Part shown: positions 5,438 to 6,526 of the stretch, one piece after another
Layout: each line of letters begins with the position of its first letter
Numbering within the stretch: position 1 is the first letter of the stretch
Assembly (NCBI GenBank): GCA_022511505.1
Contig: JAFLTK010000171.1
Coordinates: 1 to 6,526, forward strand
DNA length: 6,526 nucleotides
Direction: 5' to 3'
Source of the DNA: Muribaculaceae bacterium
GTDB taxonomy: Bacteria > Bacteroidota > Bacteroidia > Bacteroidales > Muribaculaceae
Position numbers and translations under genes: made by a program
Notes under the pieces: generated by a model
Databases searched by the model: none
Seen by the model: the letters and a program-made list of their open reading frames with translations, nothing else
Told to the model about the DNA's origin: nothing

Positions 5438-6436
5438 CTATTTCTTCAGGGAAAGGATTATGTCTTCGGCGAGTCCTGTAAGAATGCAAATTTGTGGCAC
5501 TTCGAGTCCCATCTCGAGCATTTTTAACGCAATGGTTTGCTTTTCTTCTTCGCGGCCTTTCTCGAGACCTTCGGCGAGCCCTTTCTCGAGTCCTTCTTCA
5601 AGCCCCTTAGCAATCCCTTCGGCGAGCCCTTTCTCGAGCCCCTTAGCAATCCCTTCGGCAAGCCCTTTCTCTAAGCCCTCGGCAAGGCCTTCGTCACGGG
5701 CTTGCTCGCGGGCGGCTTGGAACATGTCGCGAAGGGAGTTCATCTCGCGCATGTGGTGCATGTATTCTGAGCGCTCGGCTATTGATAGGGTCGACACCTG
5801 CAGCTGTTCACGGGCTTGTTGGAGTCCCGGAGCGTCGGCGTCGTCGGGTATCTCGCTGTGGCAAAGGAAATACATCCATTGATCGAGCGGTATCTTTGAC
5901 CAGCGGTTGAAATCGTTGGCGCGCAGGATGAAATATTCGGGGAAGATGTCTTTGATCTCCGCCACTTTGTATTTTTTCTTAAGATGGTCTGATAATTTGA
6001 GCAATTCTTTGTTATGGAGGCCCCTGAACTCGGTTGTCCCGTGGTAGACGTAGTCGATTCCTTCTCCGATGTTGAAATAGACGATGTTGATGCTGTAGAC
6101 TTTGGTTATCTTGTCATAGTTGTCACCCTTCTGGAGATATTCGCTGATGACGCGTGATGTCCCGAAGAGCATGCGGTGGAAATAGGCGTCCTCGGTTTCG
6201 TTCTGGACCTCGATGAGTATCTTGGCGCCGTCGCTTTCTTCGGCGAGCAGGTCGACGCGATTCTGCTTGTTTTCCTCATAGTCGCGGTTGCTTTCGCTCT
6301 CGAGAATTTCAACGATTCGGATGGGGCGGCCGAGCAAAGACGACAGAAACCCTTCCAGAATCGAATGGTCGGCTTTGTGACGCAAGAGGCGTTTGATGGC
6401 CCAGTCAAATCTAATAAGTTTTTCTTTTTGCTGCAT
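5438..6436 (-). CDS. Rpn/PD-(D/E)XK nuclease family protein with glycine-periodic tail
   Basis: 332 residues resembling the Rpn family (recombination-promoting nuclease/putative transposase, TIGR01784-type). The N-terminal nuclease domain has FDWAIKRLL (10-18), then VDLLAEE (61-67) and ILIEVQNE (73-80). This gives the family's D-x(n)-ExQ site with Asp62, Glu76 and Gln78, and Asp11 is a likely helper. Residues about 80-200 include family-typical YFHRMLFGTSR and DIFPEYFILR. A helical stretch with four Met codons (226, 229, 232, 238) precedes a tail in which Gly falls at every fourth residue from 250 to 294. The C-terminus (ALKMLEMGLEVPQICILTGL, 303-322) is the usual small helical end of these proteins. 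The nuclease residues look intact. In E. coli, Rpn proteins are DNA endonucleases linked to recombination and phage defence. Whether this one is a toxin, defence factor or neutral is unknown. Confidence 0.85.
   Translation of the reverse strand: MQQKEKLIRFDWAIKRLLRHKADHSILEGFLSSLLGRPIRIVEILESESNRDYEENKQNRVDLLAEESDGAKILIEVQNETEDAYFHRMLFGTSRVISEYLQKGDNYDKITKVYSINIVYFNIGEGIDYVYHGTTEFRGLHNKELLKLSDHLKKKYKVAEIKDIFPEYFILRANDFNRWSKIPLDQWMYFLCHSEIPDDADAPGLQQAREQLQVSTLSIAERSEYMHHMREMNSLRDMFQAAREQARDEGLAEGLEKGLAEGIAKGLEKGLAEGIAKGLEEGLEKGLAEGLEKGREEEKQTIALKMLEMGLEVPQICILTGLAEDIILSLKK
5555..5689 (-). repeat. Coding tetrapeptide repeat, G-(L/I)-x-(E/K), 11 units
   Basis: Twelve glycines at residues 250, 254, 258 and so on to 294 are spaced exactly four apart. 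Each is followed by Leu or Ile, except the last, which is followed by Arg. The other positions are Ala/Glu and Glu/Lys. Units alternate between GLAE, GLEK, GIAK and GLEE. The pattern suggests a charged, helix-like or polar-zipper segment between the nuclease domain and the C-terminal end. Similar Gly-rich tails are common in Bacteroidota members of this family. Confidence 0.9.
5601..5672 (-). repeat. 36-base tandem duplication inside the Rpn-like tail
   Basis: Bases 5601-5636 and 5637-5672 are the same 36 bases with two differences (positions 24 and 36 of the unit). The unit equals 12 codons, or three tetrapeptides. A related exact 23-base match links 5568-5590 with 5616-5638. Conservation at DNA level, including third positions, indicates recent duplication by slippage or unequal recombination that kept the frame. 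Confidence 0.9.
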
Positions 6437-6462
6437 ATTTCAACCTTTTATGTCTAATACTG

Positions 6463-6494
6463 CAAATCTACGCAATTTTTGTCACCTTAACAAA
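6463..6494 (-). promoter_or_regulatory. Consensus Bacteroidales promoter for the Rpn-like gene (and possibly ispE)
   Basis: On the minus strand the sequence reads TTTG (6491-6494), 20 bases, then TAGATTTG (6463-6470), an exact match to the TTTG/TAnnTTTG promoter of the Bacteroidota housekeeping sigma factor. Transcription would begin near 6456, about 20 bases before the ATG at 6436. The -7 box and its flanks (GTAGATTTGC) are identical to a string at 1161-1170 upstream of the NagB-like gene. Confidence 0.7.
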
Positions 6495-6526
6495 ATTTCG
6501 GTCACAAAACGGGCTTAGAACGGGGC

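Noticed and set aside
5555..5689. Regular repeats considered as a CRISPR array
   Set aside because: The units are 12-36 bases with no unique spacers and lie in frame within an intact coding sequence.
5433..5882. Plus-strand 149-codon frame, Ser/Pro-rich with repeats
   Set aside because: Its SPSASPFS-type repeats are the antisense shadow of the Gly tetrapeptide array in the Rpn-like gene.

Overview
The window looks like chromosomal DNA from a Bacteroidota bacterium, most likely order Bacteroidales. The evidence is the promoter style (TTG or TTTG, about 20 bases, then TAnnTTTG), the absence of Shine-Dalgarno sequences before the starts, an NagB-like/PIG-L-type protein as found in Bacteroides, and an Rpn-type nuclease with a glycine-periodic tail. 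A Muribaculaceae-like source is plausible, but this is inference only. All six genes lie on the minus strand, so transcription runs from high to low coordinates.

Layout in transcription order: a consensus promoter (6463-6494) drives an Rpn/PD-(D/E)XK family nuclease (6436-5438) with a long Gly-every-fourth-residue tail. It is followed after 42 bases by ispE (5395-4565) of the non-mevalonate isoprenoid pathway. Then come the co-chaperones grpE (4458-3868) and dnaJ (3834-2650), 33 bases apart, which form the usual DnaK partner operon; dnaK itself is not in the window. A 112-base, nearly G-free (minus strand) gap leads to rmuC (2537-1320), a membrane-anchored nuclease-fold protein. A 214-base intergenic region holds a G-rich, quadruplex-prone tract with 9-base repeats, an AT-rich inverted repeat and a good promoter. 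Last is a NagB-like gene (1105 to beyond base 1), cut by the window edge, whose deaminase active site is degenerate.

Most of the window is ordinary housekeeping. The points worth a second look are the Rpn-like gene (exact tetrapeptide tail, near-perfect 36-base tandem duplication, clustered internal Met codons that could support an intragenic antitoxin), a DnaJ lacking the first zinc-binding cysteine, the NagB-like protein lacking three catalytic residues, and the G-rich intergenic tract. I see no CRISPR array, no tRNA or rRNA, no insertion sequence and no convincing rho-independent terminator.
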